From Osmia lignaria lignaria (Eukaryota > Arthropoda > Insecta > Hymenoptera > Megachilidae): DNA of 64,000 nt. Location of the stretch: positions 9,385,888 to 9,449,887 of the forward strand of contig NC_135042.1 of assembly GCF_051020975.1 (NCBI RefSeq), given 5' to 3'. The notes under the pieces were generated by a model. The model worked only from the letters and a program-made list of their open reading frames with translations. It did no database searches and was not told the origin of the DNA. Shown here piece after piece: positions 12,379 through 26,162 of the stretch; the first letter of the stretch is position 1, and every line of letters starts with the position of its first letter. A program made the position numbers and the translations under genes.

Positions 12379-12979
12379 GCAAAATGTTAATACGGTTCTA
12401 AAATGTCTGACTATATACGTTCATTTCCACTGTGGCAGTGAATAAACCTGTCTACCCCATTCTTCGAATAAACTACTCCTCCTACACGTATTGTAGATGT
12501 TCTTCCGTCCTGTTAAGAATGTTCTACATACTCTTGGAATTTTCTTCTCTCCCTCTGCAGCAATACATTCTCCACTTTACATCCCCAAAATTCTCTGTAC
12601 GCACAGTTAGATCCATAATGTAGGAATCCGTGAAAAATAGAGACTTGGGTACCGAAATCGAACACGGTCTACCTTATCTATCGCGCCAGCTTTCTGGCAC
12701 GTTACAATTTTGCTTCTCGTAATAACAAAAAGCAGCCAGCTGAGAATTCAGCGTGGAAACGATGAATCAAACGGTGACGACAATTTCGTCCAACGATTTC
12801 TAACGAGACAAGATTAACGACGCACGGAACGACGATGTCGAGGCTGCAAAGTCAACAGAACCATTCCACCGACGGTTCTCATCGAGAATGCCGAGGTTCC
12901 TCGTTGAAACCGAGCAACCAACCGCATCCTGTCCGTCTTCTCTAAGGGCAAACTTTCATCGAGTATCCGCTCTTTTCAT

Positions 12980-12991
12980 CCCCCCCCCCCC
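12980..12991. repeat. Poly-C tract (12 C)
   Basis: Twelve consecutive cytosines within a pyrimidine-rich stretch; a likely site of sequencing or assembly length error. Confidence 0.9.
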
Positions 12992-14050
12992 GACCTCTTA
13001 TAACTGTCTGTTTCGTTTGCGTCGTGGGGGTGCACCTCGGTTTCATCCTCGTACCACCCCCTCCTTCGAACAACCTAGCTCGGCGTCGTTTCCCTTGTTT
13101 CCCTTCTGATACAGTCTAGCCCGTCTCGTTCGCAACGACAATAAACGTCGTTTAATCAGGTTAAGAGGAAGCCCTGGAGCGTTGCCAACCATCCACCGGG
13201 TGTAACGAAAATGCGTGGGTGTTTGTGTTGTTACACGAGAAACTTTGATGCATCCGGGATCGCGTAGATGCTTTCCCGTTATGTGTACCTTCGAGAGAGC
13301 TTGAAGAACGACTTTGAAAAATGACGTTTCTTACGCGGTCGGATACGAAGAGCTTGTGTCTCTTCGAGCGAAGCTGGCGGAGCAGCTTGAAGGAATAAAA
13401 AGCGTTTGATGGAAGATGTTTAGGATGAAGGATCGCTGACGAGGATGGAGAAGGTGTTATAAGCTGTGCGATTCAGCAAGAAAAAATTTCACCCATAACA
13501 ATTTCTGAATTACCCGAGATTCTTAATAACGGCAAAGATCCCGTTCCAAATGAAGAGATTCGTGTGTGCCATCGAGAGCAATCTCGGCGGGATATTAACG
13601 GGTCCGGAGGATAGCTAAAGAGGGAGATGAATAGAGGGTTGGAAATGCTCGAAGAGGCACGATCGGTGATAAGCCTTCTATCCGCTTGTCCGGAGGTTAC
13701 TCTGCCCTCTTCTGTCACGGCTTCTTGCCCCTTCACAATCGATATCGCGGCTGCAATCGACCGGCAACGATGTAACGCTCGAGATACTTGGTATTGGCAG
13801 ACGACCGCCTACCTATCGGACATGTGCCACTTCTTGCAAGTCCTGCCAATGGCACAGGGATGTTCGCGCCTATTCCACCGTTCCTGCCGGAAGGATTACG
13901 CTGACAGAGAGGCGGAATGGATCGTACGTCTTCCTGGATCTTCGAATAACTTCCCTAGAAACCGTGTTCGATGGAAAGTTAACGGGCCTCTTTGGCATTT
14001 AGAGGATTCCGAAAATTCCTTGGCTTTTTCTTCGAGATCGAAGATCGAAC

Positions 14051-14068
14051 GTAATACAATTGTATTAC
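14051..14068. repeat. Perfect 18-bp palindrome
   Basis: GTAATACAATTGTATTAC is its own reverse complement. It lies alone in the beat intron. It could bind a dimeric factor or be fortuitous. Confidence 0.8.
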
Positions 14069-17000
14069 TAGCCATGTCTCATCAATCATATTCCCTAGAA
14101 TTGGGTTGAAACGCGAGCTCACGTATCCGTAGTTTACCAAAGCTTCTTTCTCCGACGGAATCGGTTTTTATCGAGAGCGTGGCCGTGCTCGAAGCGTCAC
14201 AAGGAAGATCACGCCCCCGTTTCGAAGCAGCTTCTATCCAGCCTCGACTGATTAGCTCCTTTTTCTCGAACGACCGTCGTACCTCTGGAACGAGCCTCTT
14301 CCTCCGGCTGCTTATTACCTGGAGCTGTTCAGTTGTCGGGAGACAGGATGAGTGTGACGTGACGGAAACGTGAGATGCCTTCCGTTTTCGAGTACCCTCC
14401 AGAAGATTCAATCAATTTTTACTGCGAATATCAAATCGTGTATACTGCAATTGTAAACTGCAGCAGGTTTCGATATAAAGGATCTTGAAGGGTGAAGAGA
14501 TACCCGCTGCATATCTATTTTTATGAGTGTATGCTATAAAAACTGCAAGACTTATAATGGAAATCTTGAAATAGGCTCCCTCCACGAAAGGATTAACCGA
14601 CAGCTCTCTGGAAACAAACACGTAATTCAACGATGCTATACAAAGCTATTCTCTAGAAAGCAGATAACTCCATTCGATCACCTAGCGACACTAAAAACCC
14701 TCTCCAGAGAGGGTAGCTTCCCTCTCGCTCGATTTTGTCCCAATAAAGTTGCCGAAGTGGTGCGAAAGAAGGGTTCTCGAGCTCGAGTATCTAGCGAAGC
14801 TCCTCCCATTCTGGGACAATATTTAGATGGGTTGCATTAGTTTCAGTCGCTAAGCTGTTTCCTCCCTTCGTGGGAATAAATAATTATACAGGGATAATAA
14901 GCGTTCGGCCAGGCTTTCCGGGCGAGAAGCTACGCTCCAAGTTGAGCCGCAAATTGTTTATTAAGCTGTCGCCGGTGGAAAATAGGATTCGACGGGGTCC
15001 CGACGGGCCAGCACGTGGCCAAAGTACTCCAGATTTAATCGGAATCTTCAACGACGCGCCGTGGCACCCGGAATATAAGGGAACCGGAAGCTGACGAGGG
15101 AAACTTTTCTCGTTAGAGCACGATCCCGTTTTACGTGGCCGACTGTCCATGCCGGACTCCATTGCTAGCATCCCGATTATTATCCTCCTTCGAATGCGTA
15201 CCGACGAAACGATCGGAATAAAGGCACCTCGATCCGACTGCATAGAAAGTTGTTAATTTATGTTAAATAAAAGGGAGCGGCATCGTCGCGAAGGAACAGA
15301 ATTGTTTCGTCGTTGACCGATTCTCGAGGGAAAATTAATTTCATTCTTCTCCCTTCTTCGAACTTTGTAATACGATTTCTGTGGCGATTGTTTAAAATAT
15401 TTAGCGAGATGGAAAAGTTTGATTATGAAAATTTCAAGACAACGGGGAAGGGATATTGAATAATTTAATAAGGAAACTGGTTTCTCTAATCTCGTTTATT
15501 ACTCAGATATTTCTTATCATTTCCATGTTTATCGACAAAGTCACTTGTTGAAACATTGAAATACAGTTCTGGCCACTCTGGAGAGTTCCAAAATTTTTCC
15601 GCCGCCAACTGTTTATACCGAAAGTTTTCCGCGAAGCCGTCCGGCTAGCAGTCAATAATTCAAACGCGTATTACAGTCGCGGACTATATTTCTTCGTAGC
15701 GTGTAGCAAGTTTCGCGATAACTTACCGTGGGCTCGTTCCTTCAGCCAGGGTGGTTTGAATAATTCTCCTGGAAAGTTCAAACGAAACCCAACAGCGTGC
15801 GTTCTATATTCCAACGTACTCGAGATTTTTCAATGATCGTCGTTCCGAAAATGACGAATATTATTTACGGTAACACGTTGCTTTAACGTCTACCTTCACA
15901 GCTTCCATTCCGAAGCAAACTTCCCGAAAGGAATCGCGTCAACAGCGATGGTGGTTTTGGGTCACGCAGTCATCTCACGCACGCAAGAGAAACTTCGTTC
16001 TCCCCATTGTACCCGTCTCATTGTCGCTGTCTGTGACTCGGCATTGTCTCCGACCAGACTCTAAACAGTCTTGCTCCCTTCTAGTGTTCCCAAGCGACAA
16101 TCACGGGGGACGAGCACGCTCTTGCAGCCTGTTAATCGTTAAATTCACTCACGAAAGATCCATTTCTGTGCTGGTACTACAGAGACGTTCTTGTGATCGT
16201 CAAGATATCAGTGTCTAGATTATTTTCTTCGAGGCTTGTTCCACAACCGAACGTTTCGTGTCGAGTTAAAGGAAAGGAACGTGACAGGATTTCCAGAAAA
16301 TTGTGTCCATTTCACCATGATTCGAAGACTCGAAGCATTTCCACCCTGGAGGGTATTCTTTTATTCCATTTCTTCTTCTCTAACGTTTCACATTGGTTGC
16401 CTTTGAGAAATTTTACCGGGCCGGTGTTCTTGTTATAGAAAATTGATTGTAAACTGGGAAGTAGAATATTCGTGCTCGAATATAGTTACTCGGATACGAG
16501 CTACTGTTATCTAAACAGCTGAGATATTTGAACTGCCTTGTTGCCGCAGGTGTTCAGGTAAATGAAGTTCAACTCCGCTGATTGTGGATATAATCAAACT
16601 AGTCAATAGCAGAAAGCTGCGTTGTGTTAGATTGCTGCATATCAAATATCCGACTTGGACAAGATTTGATAACGTATCAATTTAAAATGAATCATTAATG
16701 AAATAAATTGATTATCCATCGATAGGAGATAAATTATTGAAAGATTATTCGCGAATAACGAGGCTGAAAGCGTCGAAAGTAATTTGTCGGTAAGAAATTA
16801 AAATATCTGCCTGATAGGGAACAAGATTCGAATAGAAGGAACGAAGGAGAAACCGAGATTTTCTCGGGGAAAATGGGAAACGACGCAGCGCTTTTCCGTA
16901 TCGTTCGCCAGCGTCTTGATTCGCGTCCCGGGTCCTTCTTTATCCTTGGAAATCCCTTTCGCGACGGAGGATACTGTTCCCTTCTCGGTCTGCCCGTGTT

Positions 17001-20000
17001 ATTTTCTCCCCCTGTGCTCGTGGAATTCACGACGGGGCAAACGGATTTGAACGTTGCAATACCCGCGTGGAATTTGCCCCGGAGGATCGAAGCAGCTCTT
17101 TTCCACGTTCATTTCCTCGCGTGCCTCGTGGTGCGTTAACATCCTTTCCGTGCTTCCACAACTGGTCCTCTCCGAGATTCCCTCTTTGTCGCCTGACGAA
17201 AGAATGCATCGAAATCTCTGAAGTGCATTCTGAAAAATATGTATCCCGTTGACGGAAGGAAAGATATTTATCGCGTCGACTGCAATTCGGCCGGAGAATC
17301 GAGCGGAGAATATTAGTCCTATTTCGCGACCATCCACGACAGAAAACACCATAAACAACTCGTTCCGTAGCCATAAATCGGCCGTAGAGTGGGGCGCAAT
17401 TCTACGCTGGTTGCATACGCTCGCCATGAATTCCCGTGCGGTATGGTGTCACGGGTCCGACACGCATAATGTATCACCGAAACACACGGCCAAGTATGCG
17501 TCTTGACTGACCGTCCCCGGCAAAGGAACGTGAATTAGCCCTGGATGCCATTTTACCCCGTTCACGAATGCCAACTACCGTCTGCGAAGAGCCAGAGGCT
17601 CGTCTCTCGTCTGTCGTTGACGTTTCCGCCGGCTTGAAGCCAGCAGTGTCGGGTCAAATGTTATAATTACGGCACCGCCCCGAGGGGGTAACGCCGCGTT
17701 TTCGAACGACCTACCACGATGGAAGATCGAGACGGAATCGAGGCGGACAAAGGCACGTTCCATTAGCTCGCTGCGACGATTGCAGGGAACAGCTAAGTGG
17801 ACCGGGTCTTGACGTTTTATGGAAGCTGAAGGAGCTTTGCAGTGGACGGGCGAAAGCTCGAATCGAACGCCCTTCAACGATCCAATCGATAGGGGAATTA
17901 TTGTTGAACGCTCGATGATGAATCTTGAGAGATTCGAGAACAGATAAGGGATAATTATGCCATTTTAGTAATAATACTCAGATGATAATGATTCATTTTT
18001 GTTGTTAGTATCATTGTTGATTTTGAATGAAAGATTAAGAGAAAGAATCATTGAAAAATTAAATTGTTCTAATTAATTCTATTAGAAAGGTTTATCTGTT
18101 TAAGCAGAATTCGAGTTAGGGGTACAAGACGCAACTCTATTGTCCAGGGAACCCAATAAAGCCTATCGATTCAATGTGTATCGGTGATTGCTTGCCAACG
18201 ATACAATACCGCTTCGATTATCGATAATCCGACGATAAGAAGTAGAATGGATAATTCGTAGAAGCTGGATAATCCGGAAATTCTCGACAAGGCAACGCCA
18301 TGCTTTATTACCGTTATAAGTGGTCGGCCTCTTAAAGTTTCAAGTTTAATTTGGAAGCTGGTATAATCCGTTTGCGGATAATTGAGTAGTTTGCTGTGAC
18401 TTGGAGATATTACGGCCTCGCGTAACAGAATCGCGAACGAAAAGGCAAATTGGGGCTGGTTATTGGTCCGTGAAGTTGCTCGCTTCGTTCCGGCGAGAAT
18501 CCATAGAGAAAATGAAACTCCGAACGGTTATTGGCTTCTTCGATATCTGTGTTGTAAAAAGAAATAGTCAAATTTGATCTGATTATCATTTCTGGGAAAA
18601 GTTTGGAAGGTAAATCTGTCGTAGGGGTAGTTATTGGCAATTTCAGCATTTCCATTTCTTATTTATTATTTTCTTTTAATAAATTATAGAAAAGGACACA
18701 TCGAATATAGAAATATTTTTCGTTTGAAGGGGTGGTTATTGGTTACCGTCCTCTTCTTTTTCTTTAGAAAATATTCAACGAACAGGAATTGCTGCTTTTT
18801 TTGGTTATTGATAGTCAAAAGCGTCCACTCTTCTCCCCTAAAGGAGCAACGAAGAAACATCAAAATTTCCATTGGCCATTGTTGGTCCAGCTTGGTCCGC
18901 TTGCTTTTCACGAAAAATCCGGGCCAACTTTTATGCAAAAGCACACGGCGATATTGCGCGAACGCACAATAGAAAGCACGTAAACTGTTTGTGCAAATAT
19001 TCCGAAACTCACGGGTATATTTTATGCCCCTTACACCGTTTGATATTCATAATTCCATTCAGCTTCGAAACGCCGAGAATAAGCTGAAGAAATTTCTTTT
19101 CCGCAGCTGCGAGTTCTTTCCTCTTCCTGTCTGTCTCTTGTTAACTGTTGTTTGTGCCGTTCGTGGGGAGAAAAAATAAAATGATCGCAGAATCACTTTG
19201 CTCGGTATTTCATAAAAATTTAATAATCAAAAGGAACAATGAATTAAATGCATTTCTGAATTGCGCGAGATATCTTTAATAAGAAAAAAGATACTGAATT
19301 ATTCGAAATGTTCGTAGAGAAATTCAATGATAACATCAAAGTGAAGTAAGATAAAATAACATTATCTCTGGGATCATCGGTGACTGAGACTACAAATTTA
19401 ATATCTTTTAATAACCGAAGGAAAAAGGACCCTAATGTGAAAAACTTCATAGAATATTAGAGCTTGATTTAGCAAACGTTTTATATTTCACCGTTGCGTC
19501 GGCTCGACGAGTATTAAATTGAATGCAGAAAGGAAAAATAACTCGGTGACGTTTTCCGTCAGATGTCTGAGCGGAGGAAAAAATAAAAAAAAAGAAGTGT
19601 GGCACAATTAATCACGGCCGCAGTCCCAGATCTGTCTCAACGTTACGGGCTGCTTTATTGCTACGTAAACTGCGTTTTCATCGCGAGCCAGTCGACGCTA
19701 GGGCTTAATGCACAATCGATACGATCGTCGAGAATATTCCGCGAAAGAAAAAGCAGCCGGAGAAAAGTTGGAAAATTTCTGACGGTGCTTTTGCCGGCTC
19801 TCGTTGATCAGGTTGCAACTCGCTGGTCAACACGTTTTTTTTAATTTAATGCCGCTTTAACGAGCTTGTCTCGGTGTAATGCATAGTTCTCCCTAATTAA
19901 CTTTTAATTTTCTCATTATTTTAAAAGGAGTATTTATAAATGATAATTTATGGAAAATGAAAATAATCGATGGTGTACAGAACACCACTCCCCGTTGCCT

Positions 20001-23000
20001 GTGTCGATTTTGTGGTAATTGAGTGCACCACAGACAGGGGTGGATACACCCCCCACGAAGTTTCCCATTTCGATTCTGCCTTCGACAATTACTTTGATCG
20101 CCTAATTAGACGCAATGTTGGTAATTCTGTAATTCCATGTGTTTCATAGATACAGGAAAACGATATGAATAGATGATTTTTATAAAAAATCATCCCTTGC
20201 AATCTGTGTAGAATATTTTCTTTTTACATGAAAATTGTTTAGATTTGCATTACGATATTTTAAGAAACGCTTATATACTTTGGTTGAAAGCCATTGTCAG
20301 GAAATGGCGTTTTAAGGAAACAATTACCATTTATCCTTTCCGGAGCAGCAATTATCGAATAAGAGTCTGGTATCGTAGCAGGGAGCGCAATTTTCACGAT
20401 TTCATTCGTCGCCTTATAAAGATGTTCGGATAAATACGTTTCCCTTGAGCAAAAGCTGAAATCGAATCACTTTATGCTCGTTCGAAAGAAAGCTTTCCGT
20501 TGTCATTGAAGAAAACTTGGCTGTCGCTATTCAACAAAAACTCCGCTCCTTTTTTAACCTTTAATTACGGAACCGGTCAATCTTTCCTCGAAGTCTCGAT
20601 GGAAGCGCGTTCGGCATTCAGAAAAAGGGGTAAGTTTACAAAAGAATTGGAAATCGAATCGACGAGACTATTATTACACGTCTGCCGTTTCGTTTAATTA
20701 TTCTATTATACCTGGGCAACCCTAAACATCGCTTCTCAATGTTGAATTCGTAGAAATCAATGCTTCACCCCCTTACCCACCCCTTGGTACCTTTCAATGT
20801 GTTTATTGTAAAATAAAGGAGCAATAAACCGTGAGGGTTGCAAAGCGACGATATCGTTTAAATGAAAAATTTTTCTACCAGTTCGTGTTAATTTTTTCAA
20901 CCCCCTTAGCGTGTGTACGTTTCACCCTCTCCTATTGTTGGAATAAGGGAACGACAGTTTTGAAGCATCCCGCGGGGGAAATCCAGTTATCGCGAGTGGA
21001 CCGGGGACTCGACGCCATTCATTCGAGCCTCGCGGCGACTGGACGATAATTGCTTTAGGAATCGGCGTCTCCGGCGTCGTTGCGTATCCCGGAAATCCGG
21101 GACCCATCAAATTGGATTTCGTATCCCCGGATTCGATGTCACCCATTGACTAAATCCTCAACCTTTTCTCGTATTGTTACACAAAATCATATATTTTATC
21201 AATGAATTTTTGTCCCCTATTTAAAACGGTACAAGAAGGTATTTCGAGTAGTCGTGTAATTATTTCAAATGAAAATTGATTGCAGCTCGTACAAAAGTGA
21301 TAAGGTTATTTGGAAAATGCATAAAGAACAATTTATACCCAATTTCAGGAACACTTTCTCCACTGTTCCCCGGTAACGGCCACTTAATTAACTAGTCAAT
21401 CAACGCTCGGTTACACCACATTCGAACGGTCCTCCCAGTCACCGTGATAAATTTAACTATGCGGAACGTTTCATTTAACTCAATTGTTCTAAACACCAGC
21501 TAATCACGAATCAAGCGTATAATCATCAACGTTCTCTAATTAAATTACTATTCTATTCTACTCCACGAAACAATCATAAAATCGTCAATTAAACGACTCA
21601 CTTTTCATCAAAATATAATTCATCATGTCGACGTGTAGCATTCTCGTGTTTAACGCGTGTAAGTCTCAACGGTGCTTAATGAAAATAACGCGAAAGATAA
21701 TTGTGAATTTACGATGGTTAATTGGCCGTAAAGTTTAGCTTCGTGAATATTCTACTCCCGAAAGACCGATAACTTTTCGTTAACCGTGCTCCATTAATTA
21801 CCATCAGCATTCTACGTTTACTTTTAAACAACATTTCCACAAACTTCGAGCCGTTTCGAGAAGTAAAATGATCTCTTTACATTTTAAGTTAAACGTATCT
21901 GAGAGCGTATATTTTATGCAAATGTCGAGTTTGAAAGGTAGCGAAGGAAAGCAGATCTGGTCGATCTTCAATTAAACGAAATCGTTCTTGTCACGTCGAC
22001 GGGAAAGTAGCAAGACCGAAACGTGGAAAGGAGACTTTTATCACAGTTACCGACACGTTCGTTCTTTTCCAAGCTCGTCGGAAAAATACCCTTTGCCGCT
22101 TCTTAAACATCGATTCCGTGTCCCATAGGTCGAGAGAGATATTGGAATCGCGGAACGACAGAGTAATACCGTTGATTCTTATTCAACATTTACCTTCGAC
22201 GGCGCGGCAGACGAGAGCCTCCGTTTTCGCCGGAAATACGAGACAGACGGGAAATAATAAACGTTCAACAGACGATACGCTTTACTTCTCGTGAATACAT
22301 AAAGTGTTCGATGACAAAGATCGACGTTCAGCCTTCATTTTTATTCACCATCGATCGTGTATACATTTTTATGAAATTGTAGATAAATTCGTCCATTATC
22401 ATTCCTCCTTTTACTATCATTTCTCATCTCTTTCGACGCAGGAGCTAATCGAACAATGCAACACGTAGTCTTATCGTCAACCTGTTAACGTGATTTCGAA
22501 AGAACACCCTCGTTTCGCTAATTCGCAAGAAATTCATCGAAGAAAGAGGAAGGACGAGGGAGTGAGTTTCGTGTAAGTAATCCATGGGATAGCCGCGATT
22601 AAATGGTCGTTCCCCCGTTACAACCCCTTCCACTTAGCCAGGCTTTGCACTTACACGCGGCTGCTGAATAATGCAGCTAGACGCCGGTATCCAGGAACAA
22701 CCGGCGCGGTAATTACCGTCGTTCCATTGAAAAGAACTTGGCTTGATCATAATTTCGCCATTAGCCGCTGGACGCCGGGGTGAGACGTTCGGAGGAGGGA
22801 TGGGTCCCGGTTGAAATCGGGACGTTAGGTAAAGAAAAGGAGGCATGGGCAGTTAAGACACGAAAAAAGAAGAGGAAAACTGGGAAGTTTGCAAAAAGGC
22901 CGCATAATGTTTGAGGAACAGAGAAGATTTACAATATTCAAATTGAAATATCTCCTAAATTAATGATTTCTAATTATAAATTCAACCCTCAACCCTTTTT

Positions 23001-24865
23001 TAATAAAGAAAACATTTGCCTAAATTCAAAGGGATGTTCAAAAGATTGAATAAAAAGGAGGAAAGATAATTAGTGTCTATAAATTATCATCAAAGAAGAG
23101 GAACTCATAGAGGGAGGAGATAGAATTAAAAAGAAATAAAAAAAGAAAAAGAAGGTGGAACGGTGGCTGGGTGTTTGAAGAGGAGAAACGGTAGAAGTAA
23201 TTCGCACAGGCACCGCCTGCAGATATTGCATTTTTATAAGGCGTACCACCAGTTTCTAGCCCCTCGTTCCTTTCCCTCTCTTCTTTTATCCCGTCCGCTT
23301 CCTCTTTACTCGCTTCGCTTTTGTTCCCATCCAGCCCGCAAAGACGCTGGTTAAACTCGTTCGTGTACCAGCTAACGACCTTGCGATTACCGCTCGCGAT
23401 TCCGCTCGGTGTTTAGAATAATTCAGTCGGCGCGATCCGTGTCTTTCAATTTGCGAACGCGTTAACACGCCTCGCGGCCGGACGAAGCGTACCTTTCGCA
23501 AAAGAACATTCCAAGGATTCTTCTAACGATCTTACCCGTTGAGAGATACTAATTTCCTCTCGTTACCAACTCTTTGGTAATCGATTACGCGTTCAAGCTT
23601 TCTCCTCTTCGCGTCTTTTTTAATGCCAGTATGGAAACGAAGGGAAAGGAGAGGTTATTTTCAACTTGACTGAACGTTTCCATTAAAGCATCGTCCTTAT
23701 TTCACTTCGATTCATTATTTCCATAGAAGACGCGTTGAATTTCAACCGGAAATTCTGCTCGAATATCGACGATAGGTTGCCTCGAAAAAGCAGCGTAGAT
23801 TTTTCGAGATACCTCTAACTCGGACAAGAATGTACAGCTTACAATCCACCATATAAATCCCACCATGTTTTCCTCCCCTTCTACCAATTTTCTTTGCCAA
23901 AGTGGCTCGTTTGTACGGAGAAAAATGAAGGTCCTGATTCTTGCTAGATTATGTTTTCCTAAAGCTTCGTGCTTTTTAGAAGTCAGATTCCTCGGGACTG
24001 CTTTTTTCCCCGTTTCGTTCAGGAAACTCGTATGTTATCATGAATATAAATTAGGGAAATTCAAGGAATTTTTTAAGTAATATACCTATTTTTGAAACTA
24101 AGTGATTTCCACGCAGTATAGCAATCTGGACCCTCTTGTCAGACGCAACAAAGAGAAAACAAGTTTTCGTTGCTGGAGATAAAACATTTACCAAACGTTT
24201 CTTTCGAGAGGCAAGTTTATTAGCCAATTCAGCAGGCCAATATGTACGTAAATAATTGAGAACACTCGAATTGGCCGGCTCGTAACCGTAACGGGGTGAA
24301 GTTTCGACTTAACCAAACTTCCGGCTAATGGGAACACTGCCAGACAAGTTGAAGACATTTCCAGGCACGGTGATCGCGTGTTGGAAAGCTCTCGAAACTG
24401 ACTCGAATGACCGCGAGTAGTTGGCGAAACAAATCGCGGGGATGAAAGGGATTGAAACCCACGGCGATTGGTTACGAACAACTTATATCCTCGGATCGAT
24501 CGTGCGGCTCCCACGAGACCGGAATGAAGGAGAAAACGTTTCCAAGAGAATCCAAAGTTCTTAAGAAGATTGCTAAAGAGACTAATCGGATTTTTCGACT
24601 CGAACGCGGAACGAAGTAGATTTAATGTATCGCAGGGGAGAATCCCACCCCGTCACTTCGAGGGGTGGACGAGTGTCGCTCAAGACGAATTCGAACCATG
24701 TTTCAAGGATGATTTAACATGATCTCGTTTGCCGAACGCAGCGTGAACGATGGTCCTCAGATATTAGGGGATGAAATCCGTCGCGTCGATTTGTAACGCA
24801 ATTTTGTAGAAATTTTCAATGAATCCCTTCTGAATTTATTTTTCGTTTAAATGAAATTCCATTTA

Positions 24866-25154
24866 AGGTATTATTTCGGCAGAGTGGGACTATCACTATC
24901 TACGGATTAGAGAAACTTGAAAAATCTTGAATAAATAAAAATAAACAAACACTTTCAATTAAATTTATTTTCGTTCAATATAATTATCTCAATATTTAAT
25001 TAATAAATTAATAATTAGTCGTTCAATGATTGGAATAACAATAATTAAATACTGTCAAAATGGCATTAATCTTGGTTTTCGATGTCTTCTTCGGTCACTT
25101 AGCACATACCACTACAATATATTGTTTGTGTCCCACTCTGCAGAAATAATACCT
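24866..25154. mobile_element. 289-bp MITE with 25-27 bp terminal inverted repeats
   Basis: The left arm (24864-24890) begins TAAGGTATTATTTCGGCAGA and ends GTGGGAC. The right arm (25130-25156), read in reverse complement, is identical at 26 of 27 positions, with a single G/T difference. Taking the outer TA as target duplication, the element is AGGTATT...AATACCT flanked by TA, as in Tc1/mariner-type MITEs. The interior is AT-rich with no transposase-like reading frame. The close match of the arms suggests a fairly recent insertion. The superfamily is inferred from the TA flank only. Confidence 0.75.
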
Positions 25155-26069
25155 TATTTAATATTCGGATTAACATTGTTTCTTTCAATCCCCAAAAGCC
25201 TACATGTTCGAAGAGCTATTAACCACGGGAAACTACTTACACAATCCGGGAAGCCTGACCTCGAATCAGCAACAGGTTCAGAACCCGATAATTATTTCCC
25301 TACCTCTGCAAGGTTTCCGCTTGCGAACGTTCAACCGGCTTTTCGGAAAATTCGCATTGTGTTCGATTCGTGTTTCACTGCGGGCAATATGTGTGTTCCC
25401 GCAGAAAACAGGTCATTCAAACGCACTTCACTCGCTATAATTGCCTACGAAGTTGCACGATGCTGCCGTGAGTCGACTAATTATCCAAGGAAACTCTGGC
25501 TTCGTCGTGTTTCGTGTCAGCGAATAGCTGAAACGCGCGTTTAAATTCAACGGGAACATCGATAATTGCTGATTAATTCGACCGCCTCGTATCGTACCTA
25601 CGATTCCGAGCACCTCGTTCGAGATACCGGTCGCGGTTTTAATTCGATTCCATTCCCCATCGTACGGCTCCGCTGTTTGTTTCGTTGTAGTCGAAAGGTC
25701 GGTGACTTGGCGTTAATCGAGTTTCTTTCGGGCTGAATGATTCGGTTTCCCGTGTTCATCGAGTTGCTCGTCGAGTTAGGTAAAGCAATTACTCGTCCTC
25801 GATGTTTCATCGACACGGGGCAAGCTCCTCGACGCCATGGCTCGATTTAAAAACGTTAGAAACGGTGGTAGTTGGTCGAGCAACCACCTCGAGTTGTCTC
25901 TTTTCACGGTCGGAATGGATCCTTGGATCTTTGTTATTTTTCAAGTAAGCTAGTTTGCAATCGAATATTTTTTCCCGAAAGATATTCAGAATTTTACACG
26001 ATGTAATTAGAAGCTAGCCAACTAACACCATCAAGTATCACCGCAAATTTACGAGTCACCTTATGTGCG

Positions 26070-26162
26070 TTAACCTCCTAACCACGTAGCTACAGTACAT
26101 ATACAACGTGACAAGCGGTTCTCCATGACGTACATATACGTCGCGTGCAGAGAAAGGGTTAA
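26070..26162. mobile_element. Short TTAA-flanked palindromic element (possible piggyBac-type mini-element)
   Basis: A 93-bp segment begins TTAACCTCCTAACCACGTAG. Read inward from its right TTAA it begins TTAACCCTTTCTCTGCACGC, continuing GACGTATATGTACGTC. The two halves are only partly complementary but share TTAACC, a CACG block and an internal GTACATATAC/GTATATGTAC pair. TTAA at both borders and end sequences of the TTAACCCTTTxxCTGCACG style suggest a deletion remnant of a piggyBac-like element. A chance palindrome is not excluded. Confidence 0.4.

Larger units (their letters stand above)
12379..24863. other. Intronic stretch without recognised genes
   Basis: Holds the poly-C tract, the 18-bp palindrome at 14051, and five spaced copies of a (G/A)GTTATTG motif at 18458-18811. 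Scattered TTAATTA homeodomain-type cores occur around 21380-21830. No supported exon or transposon was seen. Confidence 0.4.

Noticed and set aside
13627..14109. 160-codon plus-strand open frame
   Set aside because: No motif was recognised, equally long frames overlap it on the other strand, and there is no splice or start support.
25026..25544. 172-codon plus-strand open frame
   Set aside because: It runs across the right end of the 289-bp MITE into unrelated intron sequence, so it is not one gene.
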